From: Tetrahymena thermophila SB210
Taxonomy: Eukaryota; Ciliophora; Oligohymenophorea; Hymenostomatida; Tetrahymenidae
Direction of reading: 5' to 3'
DNA length: 64,000 bases
Assembly: GCF_000189635.1 (NCBI RefSeq)
Contig: NW_002476372.1
Span: 1 to 64,000 of the forward strand
Made by a program: the position numbers and the translations under genes. Below, one piece after another: positions 50,198 through 62,543 of the stretch (positions are counted from its first letter, which is position 1; the number at the start of each line of letters is the position of its first letter). Under the pieces are notes generated by a model that saw only the letters and a program-made list of their open reading frames with translations, searched no databases and was not told the origin of the DNA.

Positions 50198-52609
50198 ATG
50201 ATTTACTCTAAATTAGATTTATTTTCTTCTTAGTTTTCGTTTAACGTGAGCAGTAGTTACTCTAAAAAAGGTACACTGTTAGGAACATTTCTTACTTTTT
50301 TAGTTATAATCCCTACTTTGTCATACTTTATTTATATCATGAGGCAATATTTTTTAAACTAAATTCAACCAAATTTTAGATCGCAGAACATTATTACTAA
50401 TGATTTTGTTAATATCACACTAAGCAATGATTTAATAGCCTTCAAATTTGACTTTGATGTAAATTCAAATCCTAATTTAAATTTAGATCTATAAAATAAG
50501 ACATTTTTAGTTTATATGGCTCAATTTTTTCAAAGAAATAATGATTCATCTATTACCGTTTAGCTAGATATCATAAACTGTACAAATCCAAATTTAGTAG
50601 GATTTATGTGTCTTGATTTTTCAAAGCTATAAAATAATTCTCTCTCTTTAAATACTTAAAACAATTTGTTATCTTAAATTTAAATTTTTACTTATGGTTG
50701 TTTAGATCTCGATCTTCAAAAGACTACCATACCTAATAATTGTGCAAACTAAACAGATATTGATAATTTAATTAATGGAGTTAATTCTGGATTGAAACTT
50801 AAGCTATTTACCTCTCAGTACAACACTTCGTCTAGGTAAATTTAAAGCTATTATCGAAACTCAATTGTTTACACAGTAGCGAATTAGTAAATACTAACAT
50901 AAATAAAAAGTTAACTCCAAATTACCTCAGTAAAATAAGGTGCCTTGATTTAATAAGAGTAAGTTTTCTAATCTCCAATTTAATATAATCAGTAGGACTA
51001 AAATGTAGACAGATAATATGCATTTTAAGCAATCGGTATAGGAAGCTATAGTTGTGTTTTTATCAATCCGGATGAGATTGTTTAGTAAATAGAAATTTAA
51101 TATTAAACTCTTCCCTAAGTTTTCTCTTTTGTTAGTAGCATTTTTACATGTTTGATGTTTTTAGGCATTTTAGGTAGGAAGGTCTCTTAGAGTTCAATTA
51201 GAAAAGATCTTTTTATATCATTTTTAAAGAGCATGTTCTAAGATAAATATTTATAAATTTTAAAAGATAATGGCCTTTATAATGACCAATAAGTCGATCA
51301 GGGTTCAAATCTGTTCTAATAATAACAACAATAATAACAGCAATAATAATAATAATATTAATAATAATAATAATAAGACTAAGATAAAGATAGAGACTTT
51401 TCTAAATAAATAGAAGATAAATCAGTCTCATTTAATGAATCAAAAGATGAAGACGAAAGAAGTATATCAAACTCAATTCCAAAATTTATGAGCAAAATGA
51501 AGTGTTAATTGGATTCAAATAATATGCTAAATAGACATAAAAAAGAAAATTAAATTGAATCTAACTAAAAAATAAAAAACTCTTTAATTTTATCTGAAAA
51601 TAATTATTAAAAATAGGATAATACTATTCCAGAATTCTAAAAAGAAGACAACTTTATAGACAAAGAAGATAATTTTTAAATAAAACAAGAAACAAATTCA
51701 ATTCAGAAACTAAATCTAAGTAGTTATAGCATAACTAAAAGCCAAATATCACAATCACGCTAAACTAAAAGTAATTTTAAAGAAATGATAACATTTGCCA
51801 ATAGCAAAAAAAAATAGAACAATTAATCTAAGTTTGATAGAAAAAATCAAGACTAGAAAATTTAATCACAAGATTCTGAACAGAGCACATAATAATAATA
51901 ATAGTAATAATAGCAATTAAATTTTAGTGAATAAGTACTAAAGTTTTTAACTATTTAAAACTCATCTTTATCAAATAAGATTTAGAAACTAATATTCCGA
52001 TTGAGGTATTTATTTATTTATTATTTATATATTTTGAATTAAAAAATATTTAATAATTTTAATAAAGTCTATGTAAAAGAAAAAAAATAAAAAAAATAAC
52101 AGGTCTTAATGATAATTAGCTATTACAAATAGATTATCAAATCAAAAAAAATTTGGACATTTAAACCTTTTTATAAGAAATGATTACTCTCAAAAAAGCC
52201 ATTATGATCTTACTAAGTTAAGACTAACTTGCTGCATTACAATTAATAGGCTGCTCTTAAAATATTCTAGATTTAAATTTTAAAGAGTTGAATACAAAAC
52301 ATAAATAATTAGGTAACATTTTACTAATATTAAACGATTAATTCATTTATAAAAAATTATAATTTATCACTTCATATAATTAATATCTATTTATTTTAAT
52401 TTATCTAACATTTAAATAAATAAATAAATAAATAAATAGATAAAAATTTAAGCCATTATGAACTACAATTTATTATATCACAATCTAAGTTGCTTTAACA
52501 GTAGTAGATTTAGAACTTTTTATAAAGGTGTTCAAATAATTTGTAAGACCTAAGTGACATTGATTTTAGAATTTTATCCTCACTTAATTAAAATAGACCC
52601 AGTTGCTGA
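50198..52609 (+). CDS. Two-TM Cys-containing membrane protein, subfamily D, intact, with polyQ tracts
   Basis: Exons 50198-52005, 52068-52312 and 52440-52609 (TGA), 740 residues. It has MIYSKLDLFSSQFSFNVS, KKGTLLGT, and membrane segment 1 (about 26-49). The ectodomain keeps the four cysteines (INC, CLDF, YGC, NNCA). Membrane segment 2 is about 308-330. The tail has 19 Gln in 20 codons at residues 374-393 and nine Gln at 51890-51916, mostly TAA/TAG codons. Exon 2 has LSQDQLAALQLIGC and exon 3 NLSHYELQFIIS. The full frame was read through without TGA. It is the only complete D gene in the window. A second, altered copy of exon 3 follows at 52755. Function unknown. Confidence 0.86.
51317..51376 (+). 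repeat. Polyglutamine tract encoded mainly by TAA
   Basis: Twenty codons, nineteen of them Gln: fifteen TAA, three CAA and one CAG, interrupted by one TAT. In the standard code this would be a wall of stops. Confidence 0.93.
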
Positions 52610-52754
52610 CTGATTCATTTATTAAATAATAGTAATATTTAAAATATTTAGAATTAAATTTTTTGCTTATATGTTTAAAAAATAACTCAATACAAAATAT
52701 AAATTATTATTAGATAACATTTTTAAAATTTTTATTTAATTAAAAAACAAACAG

Positions 52755-52936
52755 ATAAAAATTTAAGCCATTATGAACTAACTACAATGTATTATATCAT
52801 AATCTCAGTTACCTTAACAGCTGTAGATATATTTAGAAGTTTGTTTATTAAAGGTGTTCAAATAATTCATAAAACCTAATTGACAAAGATTTTAGAAAAA
52901 TATCCTCATTTAATTAAAATAGAACCAGTTGCTGAT
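52755..52936 (+). pseudogene. Downstream duplicate of D exon 3
   Basis: After an acceptor-like ...AAACAG, the sequence repeats D exon 3 (ATAAAAATTTAAGCCATTAT...) with about 15-20% differences. A small insertion (GAACTAACTAC) shifts the frame, which then stays open beyond the old stop. It could be a dead exon duplicate or an alternative last exon. The first is more likely. Confidence 0.65.
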
Positions 52937-52939
52937 ACT

Positions 52940-53813
52940 TTTATTGAATAATTGTAAAATTCAAAATATTTAGAATTAATTTGCTTACTTTTATAATTAA
53001 TAAACTATACATAAATAAATATAACTTATTATCTTTGTTTTTATAATCGATAGGAGGAGGAGTTACACAGGCCTTAGATATATTAAAGATAATTTTATTA
53101 TAGATAAATTTATATCAATTTAGAATGATAAATTAATCAAAACTAAAAACCTAAATTTAAACATATAAATAAAATATAGAAAATATTATAAAATTTATAT
53201 ATGTATGTGTATGTGTGTGTATGAATAGAGTTTATGGATTTAAATTATATTTTTGTAAGTAAGATCAATCAAAGTTATATATATATTAATAAAACAAATT
53301 TGAAATAAAAATATTTATTTATAATTATATCATCTTTACTTAAAGAGGTTTCTATCTAAAAGACTATTTATTAATTGGTGCTAAAATATGAAATAAAGAT
53401 AATATCTTTGATTGAACATACTGTTTATTATATATTGTTTGTTTAATTTTAATATTAAAAAATAAAATTAATAATGATATAAACATTTTGAAGATAGTTT
53501 GCAAATTAAATCATCTTTAATCGTCTGTTTTTTGAGACAATATTTTTAAAAATAGATCGTCAATTTTACGAGAGAGACTATTTTGACAAAAAAAATGAAG
53601 AGGATTTTTTGCAATGCTTATATTCTGTTTATTTATTCTAGGTTTTAGAGATAAAAACTAATTATGGATTGACTTTATTGATAATATTTTCTTCCAATAA
53701 TACTTTATATTCAATTTTCGTTTTAAAACATTAAATTATTCTTCTTATCTTAAACATAATAAATTTAATCAAGTCCTTCCTAATTTTCTTTGTCTGTTTT
53801 TTGTTCATTTATT

Positions 53814-53848
<35 letters not shown>

Positions 53849-54323
53849 TTGTTTTTATTGATTAATTATTAATTATTTATCAAATGTTTAAGATTAAAAT
53901 TCCACTACTCTCTTATTTTTATTATTTTCTATTAATAAAATTTCAATAAAATCTGTTTTATTAAAAAAAATAAATAAATGATTTATAATTAATGATAATA
54001 CCTTATAATTATTATCTACTATTTATTATTATGATTAATATTGAGTAGTTTAGCAGAATATATTGCAACAATAAAAACGATTATATATTTTGATTTTATT
54101 GCAAAAAATCAACTATAATTCTGTTTTGCTATAATAACCTTTTTAGTTAAGTGAAAGTTATTTATATTAAAATTCAAATAAAAAATATGGTTTATTAGTT
54201 TGTAAAATTAGGAGTGTTTAGACTATAAATTTTGAACGTTGATACTAAAAAAATTATAATCAATTATGTAAAAGAAAGAAAGAAATAGTAAGAATTAAAA
54301 AATAATTAAATAAATAAATTTAC
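52940..54323. other. Intergenic with (TTTA)n; possible relic frame near 53560
   Basis: Mostly AT-rich. A TTTA microsatellite spans about 53813-53850, and GT-rich repeats lie at about 53201-53222. From about 53530 a plus-strand frame without ATG reads ...RQFYERDYFDKKNEEDFLQ..., whose charged composition looks coding, but neither start nor exon structure was found. About 54095-54323 matches the flank of the B gene at 42343. Confidence 0.4.
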
Positions 54324-56564
54324 ATGATCTATTCAAAATTAGATTTATTTTCATCTCAATTCTAGTTTTGTATTGGCAAGAAATAAAAATAGAAAGGTAC
54401 TTTATTTGGGACTATTTTATCTTTGGTAGTCTTGGTCATTACATTCTATTACTTCATTTACATTTTAAGACTATACTTCAATAATGAAATCGACCCAAAT
54501 TTTAAGACTTAAAGCTTCATTACTGAAGGGCAAGTAGATATTGATAAAGATAATAACTATGTCGGTTTCTAATTTAAGTATGGTATTTAACCAAACTAAA
54601 ATTAAACATACTTTTAGTACTACGCCTTCTATTATTTGCATGATGAGGGTAACTATAATTTGATACCTTTAAATATAATAGACTGCACAAGCCCAAGTCT
54701 TGAAGGCTTTCACTGTTTGGATTTCTCTAATATTACAGATCTTAAGTTGAGCCTCAATACTAAAGGAAACTTTGGGTCATAACTATACATTTTCACTTAT
54801 AGATGCATAGACACAGACTAAGTAAAGACGACTGTACCTGATAATTGCGCTAGCGAAGCAGATATCGATGACATGATTAATAATATTAACACATCTTTAT
54901 AATTTAAACTATTTACTTCTTAATACAATACAACTTCTCAACAGATTCAGGTTAACTATAGAAATGCGTATATAAACCCACTTTCAAGTCAACAAGTATT
55001 AACCTACTTAAAGTCACAGAAACAAATTACTTAGATTTAGCAAGGAGCTTTTATTCAATCATCTACTTCGTTTTCATCTCCGATATCTCATAGTTAATAA
55101 TTTTAAACTTTAGATCGCTTACAAGCTTAACAAGAAGTAGGAATAGGGGCTTTTAGTTGTGCTTTTATTTTCCTAGATGAAATTGTTCAATAAAATTTAA
55201 TACCTCTCTCTTCCACAAGCATTAGCGCAAATTTATACTATTTTTACTCTTCTAATGTTTTCAGGAGTTTTTGGAAGATTAATCTCAAAACACGTTATGA
55301 ATAATGAATTGCTAATGGTCTTTTTTAAGAACTTGTATCTCGAAAATTATTTACAGATATTAAAATCTAACAATATAAGTAATGAGGAGCCTTTGCAATC
55401 ATAACCTACCTAATAATTACAGTCAGAATAATAAACCAATTTAAAAAGAGATGAGTAGAAAATAGAAGAACAAAAACCAGGAGAGAAAGAAAATGATGAA
55501 AATTAAGAATTTAATTCTAATTCACTAGTAATTGTTCCTTATTTTAGAAGTAAGTAGAAGTCTTCATTGGATTATGATTTTTCATCTAATTTACAAAGCA
55601 GCCAATCAAATAGCAATAACCCATAAAAAGAATTACTTAAGATTTAAGGCAGTTTGGCCTCAAGCCAAGTAAAATCAGTTTAATGCAAGTTTAATCCAGA
55701 GTAGCAAAATCCTAATATATATATTAATAATCAAGAGTAAAACTTAGATAATATTTTTGATTCAATTTTAGAGTCAGAATCTTGCAAATCCTAAGTTAGT
55801 TAACAAAATGAGTCCATTCAAAATGAGACTTAAAAGCCATTCTTTAGTACCATAAACAAAAAAGCGAAATGCTATTTCAAAAAAATTAAACTTTAGCGTA
55901 ATGACTAAAGTGAAAACAAAAAAGAAGAAAATAATTTAAAAAATTACAAAAACCAAATATTGGCCATTCATAACACTTAATTTGGCAATTTAGTCAAACC
56001 TCTGATTTCTAATTTGAAGTAAGAAATTAATTAATTTTTTCAAACTGTTCAAAAATTGTTAAAATTTTGTTTATTTATTTCTTTTTTATAGACTAGAAAA
56101 AGGCTTCAAAAAACAAGTAATAAGTAATGGATTGAAGCCAGAAGAAAAAAATTAAATTAAAGAGTAAATTGAAAACGATATGGATATTTTGAACTTTTTT
56201 TAAGATATGCTGTTTTTGAAGAAAGCAATTATGCTGCTGCTGACAGAAGATTAGCTAGCGTCATTGCAGTTGGTTGGATGCTCATAAAAATTCTTACAAT
56301 TAGATTTTAAAAATAAAGATGCTGGCAGGAATTATTCTGGTAAATTTAATTAACTAACTACTCTTATTCATAAATTTAAAAAAATATTTTTCAGAAAAAT
56401 TCAAAAGCTTGACTCCATTTGAAGTATAGTTTGCGATATATTAATCTAAAATTCTGCAATAGAATTACTGTAATAAGTTCATTTAAAGATGCACTAACAA
56501 CAAACAATTAAGTGTATTAGACAAAAAAATATTACTATCTATTTAAAAAACTATAAATTGTTGA
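54324..56564 (+). pseudogene. Two-TM membrane protein, subfamily B, one 5-nt deletion frameshift
   Basis: Sister of 42343 with the same exons: 54324-56018, 56092-56339 and 56395-56564 (TGA). The frame is open from ATG through the four cysteines to 'DEIVQ'. There five bases present in the sister (TACATAAAGATTTAA) are missing near 55193, shifting the frame to a TGA at 55305-55307 just before the second membrane segment would end. Beyond, the original frame is intact through the tail, LTEDQLASLQLVGC and exon 3. Exon 1 length confirms a single net 5-nt loss. A truncated one-TM product is possible; otherwise a young pseudogene. Confidence 0.83.
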
Positions 56565-57842
56565 GTTTTTTTTGTATTTTTATTGGTGTCTTAAAGCTTT
56601 TTTTTTAAAAAAATTTACTTATAATTATTAATTTTTAACCAGGAGCTGTTCTAATTAATTTATTGATAATTAAAAAAAAAATTTATTAAGCAACCAAAAA
56701 GCAGCATTAATTTTATTTAAATGAAAAGTCATACGCCAAGTCTATTAAAAATTATAATGAATTTATATATTTAAAATGTGTGGATAGCGAGAAAATAAAT
56801 GAATTTATTTACCATTGCAGTTGTTATAAAAAATAAAAAAATTGTTCCAGAAAAATTATTCTTTTTTTTGTTATTCAATTATTATCTCAAAACTGGCAAA
56901 ATTTAAAGACTTTTTTAGAAAGATAATAGAGAAAATCAATTTTCAAACATGTTATGAGAATAAAAAATTGATTTTTTTTTTGTTAAAAATAAATCAATTT
57001 ATGTGGTAATCTATCAAGTTTTTAATATTATATAAAATATTTTATAGTTAAAGCAACAATTTACTTAAAAGTATGAATAAATTTTTATAGTTATTTTTAG
57101 GCTTAGTTTATTGCATAATTAAAAATCTAAAAATAGGTTACTGAAATTAATTAAAACTAGCTCTATATTTTATTATGTAAAACAATATATTTTGTAAAAC
57201 TAAGGATTGGATAAACAATATATTCTATATAAAATAAATGTTTGAGTTTACATAGTTGCAGCTATATGTCTTGATGATGAAATTATATTGTAATATTGTA
57301 TATTATACTGAATTATAAAGGCTTTTGGGATTATTAAAAGTAATTTTAGCACAATTAATACTATTGCTTGCGAAAAAAAATAATTTAATTGAATTTTAAA
57401 TTACAAGTAACAAATTGAATTCCAAGTTAGTTTGTATTTTAGCTCATTTATTTAATTTCTTCACAATTGTGTCAATACCAAGTATTTTTAATATTTTAAA
57501 ACATATATTTTTTATTTTAATAAACAGAAATGGAATTATGAAAAAATTAAAAATTTTGATGAGCACGAGCGCATGAGCGCAATCCCAATTAATTACTGAA
57601 CTAAAAGTTAGGAAAATAATGGATAAATAAATAGTAATGAAGATTTGTAAGTTAAGAAGAATTAAATAAAAAACGCTAACCTTTTTCCAATTTAAATTAT
57701 TGAATATTATTGAAATTTTGCTAAAATTTAGAGGATTTATGAATAAAAAAATCAAAGTAAGTAGAATTTATTGAATAAAAATCTATGTAAGTTTAAAGCA
57801 GATAGATAATAATCATTAAAAAATATAGGAAAATAAAGAAAA
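56565..57842. other. Intergenic with a C-type relic, copy of the region after 44583
   Basis: The first part matches 44584-45200 after the sister B gene. About 57110-57350 is an eroded C-type relic like that at 46090. A 103-codon frame on the minus strand (57755-57444) is hydrophobic and open, but the region is a degraded copy of 46400-46860, where no such frame is kept, so I do not call it a gene. About 57720-57842 is the C-type upstream block. Confidence 0.5.
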
Positions 57843-58595
57843 ATGTTTATTCAAAAGTATGTTAATTTTCTTACAAATTTATATTTTATATATGTAATAA
57901 GAAAAAAAAAGGAAAAAGGGGCAGTTTATTTGGAATATTACTTTCTTTATTAATCATAGCCTTAGAATATACATATTTAATATGCATGATATGGTAAATC
58001 TTCACTAATTAAATAGAGCAAACTTTTAGATCATAAGGATTGATTACAGAAGATAAAATTGATATTCCGTTGAGCAGAAGTATGGTAGTATTCAGATTTG
58101 AGTAAGGCCAAGATTCAGTATGCTCATTAGCAAATATAAGCTGTAGCATACAGCGCTGCAGTTATATATTTCAATGAGATCGCTTAGTAGATCTAAATAT
58201 AATATCCTACATTACCACATGTTTTTGCTCTAGTAAATAGTACTATTACTCTTTTTATACTTTTAGGTGTTTTTGGTAGGTTTGTATCTCAAAAATTTGT
58301 TAAAAAAGATTTTTGTATGCTTTTTTTAAAGAATATCTACTAAATACTAAAGTGATTACTTAAAAATCATAAAATAAGAAAAGTTTAAATAATAATTTTA
58401 ATAAGATAAAGTATAATCGGATATTAAAAATCAGTAGGAATATGATGGTTAAAAGATAGAGTTAAAGAAGATCTACAGGAAAATAATAGTTAGCCTATTT
58501 TTATTCCTGCTTTTGCTAATAAGTAAAAAGCGTTTTTAGATTTAGAATAAACATTAATTATGAATGAAATTAATCTTGAAACTTAAAATGAGTAT
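57843..58595 (+). pseudogene. C-type gene with head frameshift and large internal deletion
   Basis: Starts as a C gene, but the first codons lack a base (ATGTTTATTC). The first membrane segment region is recognisable. At about 58119 it jumps from the early ectodomain to just before the second membrane segment, skipping about 540 nt including all four cysteine positions. It continues into the tail (QPIFIPAFANKQKAFLD) and stops matching near 58595. Non-functional. Confidence 0.82.
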
Positions 58596-58859
58596 CAAAT
58601 GTTTCATCTAATGTGTCTAGTGTTTCAAGTTTTTAATAAAATAAAAATAAAAAATATATAAATAAAAGTATTAACTATTATTATATATTTCATTTAATTG
58701 AGCATTTTTCTACTAATTTTAACAGTAATTGTATATTGTTGATCTTTTGTCATTCTTAAGAGGATCTGTAAGTAAAAAAATTTAACTAAGTAGAATTTAT
58801 AGAATGAAAATCAATATTAGTGTAAAAATAGATAATAAGCAATTAAAAAATAAATAAAT

Positions 58860-59077
58860 ATGCTTTTATTCTAAATTAGATTTATTTTATTCTTAATTTA
58901 TATTTTACATAGGAAATGAGTAAACCAAAAGTGAAATTTATTTGGAATACTATTTTCTTTATCAAAACTGATCTTATTGAGTGTATATTTAATATAAATC
59001 ATATGATTATTTTAATTAACTAAATTTTAAATCATAAAACTTCATTAATGAAGAAAAAATTGATATTCCGTTGAGCA
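58860..59077 (+). pseudogene. 5' fragment of a C-type gene
   Basis: ATGCTTTTATTC carries one extra base against the intact C start. It continues through a degraded first membrane segment to GATATTCCGTTGAGCA, then breaks into the upstream block of the intact C gene at 59231. The breakpoint is the same as in the fragment at 46953-47185. Confidence 0.8.
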
Positions 59078-59230
59078 TTTTTCTACTAACTTAATAGTAA
59101 TTATATATTGTTTAGCTTTTGTCATGCTTAAGAAGATTTATAAGAAAAAAATTAAAATAAGTAGAACTTAAATCAATATTAAAGTAAAAATAGATAATAA
59201 ACAATTAAAAATAAAGAAAAATAAATAAAA

Positions 59231-61479
59231 ATGCTTTATTCTAAATTAGATTTATTTTCTTCTCAATTTACATTTTACATAGGAAATGAATAAACAAAAA
59301 GGGGTACTTTATTTGGAATATTACTTTCTTTATCAATAATAGTCTTAGCATGTGCATATTTGATATACATGATATGGTAATTCTTCACTAACTAAATAGA
59401 ACCAACTTTTAGATCATAAAGCTTCATTACAGAAGACAAAATTGATATTCCGTTGAGCAGCAGTATGGTAGGGTTCAGATTTGAGTAAGGCTAAGATTCA
59501 GGAAACCAAGAAATCTAACAAAACAAAACTTATTTAGTATATATAGCATACTTATATTATAATAGTCCTAGCTTTTCTTCATTTATTCCTCTAAATGTAA
59601 CTAAATGCACTGATCCTAACCTTTAAGGGTTCAATTGTCTAGATTTTTCAAATGTTTCTAATTATACGCTATCTCTAAGTACAAAAAATAATCTTAAATC
59701 ATCAATTGAAGTATTCACGTATGGCTGCTTAGATCTTGATAGCTTAAAAACTACGATTCCTGATAACTGTGCCACTTAAAGCGAAATAGATAGTGTTATA
59801 AATGGTGTAAATGCTGTTTTAAAATTTAAACTATTCACTTCTTAATACAACACCACCTCTTAAGAAATATAAGTTAACTATAGAAATGCTATCGTTTACA
59901 CAGTAGCCAATTAGGCTATACTAACTCAATTAAAAACTTAAAAATAGGTTACCTAAATAAAGTAGGGATTAGTAGTTTAATCCAACTCTGTGTTTTCTTC
60001 TCCTATACAATACGTTTAGCAAGATTAAGGATACGATAGGTAGTACGCTATTTAGCAAATAAAAGCTGGAGCTTATAGCACTGTGATTATATATTTGGAT
60101 GAGATCGTTTAGTAGATCTAAATATAATATCCTACATTACCACAGATTTTTGCTCTAGTAAACAGTACTTTTAATCTTTTAATGCTTTTAGGTATTTTTG
60201 GTAGGTTTGCATCTTAAAAGTCTATTAACAAAGATTTCTGTATGCTTTTTTTAAAGAACCTCTACTAAGATGATTTCTTAAAAATCATAAAATAGAACAA
60301 TTGCGAATAATAATTTTAACAAGATAGAGCATAATCAAATATTAACAATCATTAGGAGTTTGATAGTGTAAAAGATAGAGTTAATGAAGATCTACAGGAA
60401 AATTACAGTTAGCCTATTTTTATACCTGCTTTTGCAAATAAGTAAAAGGCACTTTTAGATTAAGATTAAACGTTAAATACTAATGAAATTACTATTGAAT
60501 CTTAAAATAACAAAACGACTGAACAGCTGTAAAAGTACAATGATCAATATTAATTTAAAGAAGAAGTAAATTAAAAGTAGGAATTTGATAAAATTTATGC
60601 TGAATAACTTATCATTTAAAAAAAAGCAGAAAATAGCTATAAACAAAGTTAATCTTTCAATAATTCAAATCTAAAATAATAAATAGCATATGGATCACCA
60701 ATAAATTAAATAACTATTAGCTAAAAAGATTAAAGCTTGATTAATTCAAATAATATCAGTTTTACAAACAAATAAGTGATTATTAAGAAAAACCATTTTT
60801 TCTATTAATTAGCAAAAACATAATAAAATCATTAAAATAACTAAAAAAATTATTTGAAGCATAACAAATTTACTTAGATTCTAGAAAAAATAAACAATAG
60901 AAGTACTTCTGATAAATTTTCGAATATCTTATTTAAAATGAAGTAATTAATTTAGTTTGTGATTTTCGAATATAATTTATAATAAATATTTAAAAATTAA
61001 TAGCTTGTTTAGAAAATGTGATCCTCCAATTAAGCAACAAAAGGATTTAACATTAAGTATTATTGAAGAGTAAGTTAAGAAGGACTTAAATATTTTAAAT
61101 TTTGTGAAGGATATAATATTTCTTAAGAAAGCCGTCATGATGCTCTTAACAAAAGACCAACTTGCAGCACTGCATTTATTAGGTTTTTCTTCTAATTTTT
61201 TACATACTGAGCCTTATAAATCAAATTGCAGTTTAGCATAAATAGGTATTTTTAGCAATAAATATTATATATTAATGATAATTTTAATAATTTTTGCTTA
61301 ATTAAGAAAAGGATAAAAAGTTAAGTCACTATGAAATGCAATATTCAATTTTAAAGTCGCCAAAATTTTAAATAGAATATTTTTAGTAATTCCTAAAAAG
61401 ATGTTCAGAAGAAGAATAGAATACTTCTAATCTAGATTAAAGGATATTAACATCTATTGTTTAGAACTATAAAATTTGA
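59231..61479 (+). CDS. Two-TM Cys-containing membrane protein, subfamily C, intact
   Basis: Exons 59231-60942, 61004-61245 and 61307-61479 (TGA), 708 residues. It has MLYSKLDLFSSQFTFYIG, KRGTLFG, membrane segment 1 (about 27-50), the four ectodomain cysteines ending in DNCA, and membrane segment 2 FALVNSTFNLLMLLGIFG at about 306-328. A Gln/Lys-rich tail follows, then LTKDQLAALHLLGF in exon 2 and KLSHYEMQYSIL in exon 3. Exon 2 is one codon shorter than in the sister at 47359. Read through without TGA. The ectodomain is more conserved with its sister than the tail is, suggesting constraint on the outer part. Confidence 0.88.
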
Positions 61480-62039
61480 AAATCTATTTTTACTTTCTAT
61501 TCAAAATTAAGTTATCTTTCTTAAAAATTAAATTTAAAAATAAAAATATTTTATTAATTAATAGTTTATAAAATATATTCTTTTTATATTTTTAATGTAA
61601 TTTTATTTATATTCGATGAATAAAATCATTTTATTTAATTTATCATAATAAAGAAATATTTTTTAAAAATTTTAAACTAAACTTTAAATTTCATTTTTTA
61701 TTGAATAATTATATTTGAAATAATTTTAGCATTTAATTCTTAGGGTATTAAAATTAGAACTTAGTTAAAAGACAACTAACATAAAAAAGCAAGCCTTTTT
61801 GAAAAAATTTTGAAAAGAAAAGTTCTAAAAAATATACTTTTACATATTATTAATTTACAGATAAAAATAAATCGTCATTATTGATAGATTTTATATATAA
61901 TTAAAAAAATTCATAGGAATTAAAATTTTTTGATTTTTCTATTAGTTAATAAGAGATAAGCAGCAAACAACAAGAATCATAAATAATCAATAAATTCAAT
62001 AAATAAATAAATAAATAAATAGATAAATATAAAACAAAT
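61480..62039 (+). promoter_or_regulatory. Intergenic; copy of the D-gene flank
   Basis: No gene was seen. It is similar to 49608-50197, most clearly around CTATTAGTTAATAA near 61940. An (AATA)n tract lies at about 62000-62025. Confidence 0.5.
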
Positions 62040-62078
62040 ATGAAATACTCTAAATTAGATATTTTTTCTTCTTAGGTG
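62040..62078 (+). pseudogene. 5' stub of a D-type gene (about 12 codons)
   Basis: ATG then KYSKLDIFSSQ in the D register, after which similarity to 50198 stops. It marks the right-hand end of the duplicated B-C-D segment. Confidence 0.75.
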
Positions 62079-62543
62079 ATTTTTAAAGTAACTTAATACT
62101 ATCGTTTAAAATTATATATATATATATTTTTTAATTATTCACTTTATTGTTAATTATTCAATTTAAATATACTATAAAATAAATTTTATTTTTAATAAAA
62201 AAAAACAGGAATAGAAATTAATGAAGCTAAGTCTCATAGATAATAAAATAAATAAAAATTACCAAACATTAAAAAGTAAATTAATACAGTTAGTATATTG
62301 CAAATGCCTTAGTTTTGTATTTAAAAAAGATGCATTTTATTATTTTAAGGTTATATAAAGCATTTTAATTATTTATTTTAATAAAATTAAATTATCATAT
62401 TAAAATAATTGATTTGTCAGAACTTTGAATTAAATAAAAATATATTAATTTATTTTATTAATTATCATTTTCAATATTTTTTTGATATATAAATACATAT
62501 TATTAATTAATTAATCAATGTTTTATTATTTTATGTAATAAAT
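62079..62543. other. Intergenic between the array and the right LRR gene
   Basis: Very AT-rich. No gene, repeat or motif was recognised apart from short AT runs. It probably contains the 3' end of the minus-strand LRR transcript. Confidence 0.5.

Noticed and set aside
57444..57755. Minus-strand 103-codon hydrophobic frame
   Set aside because: Composition is typical of AT-rich non-coding DNA, and the homologous stretch near 46400-46860 does not keep it.
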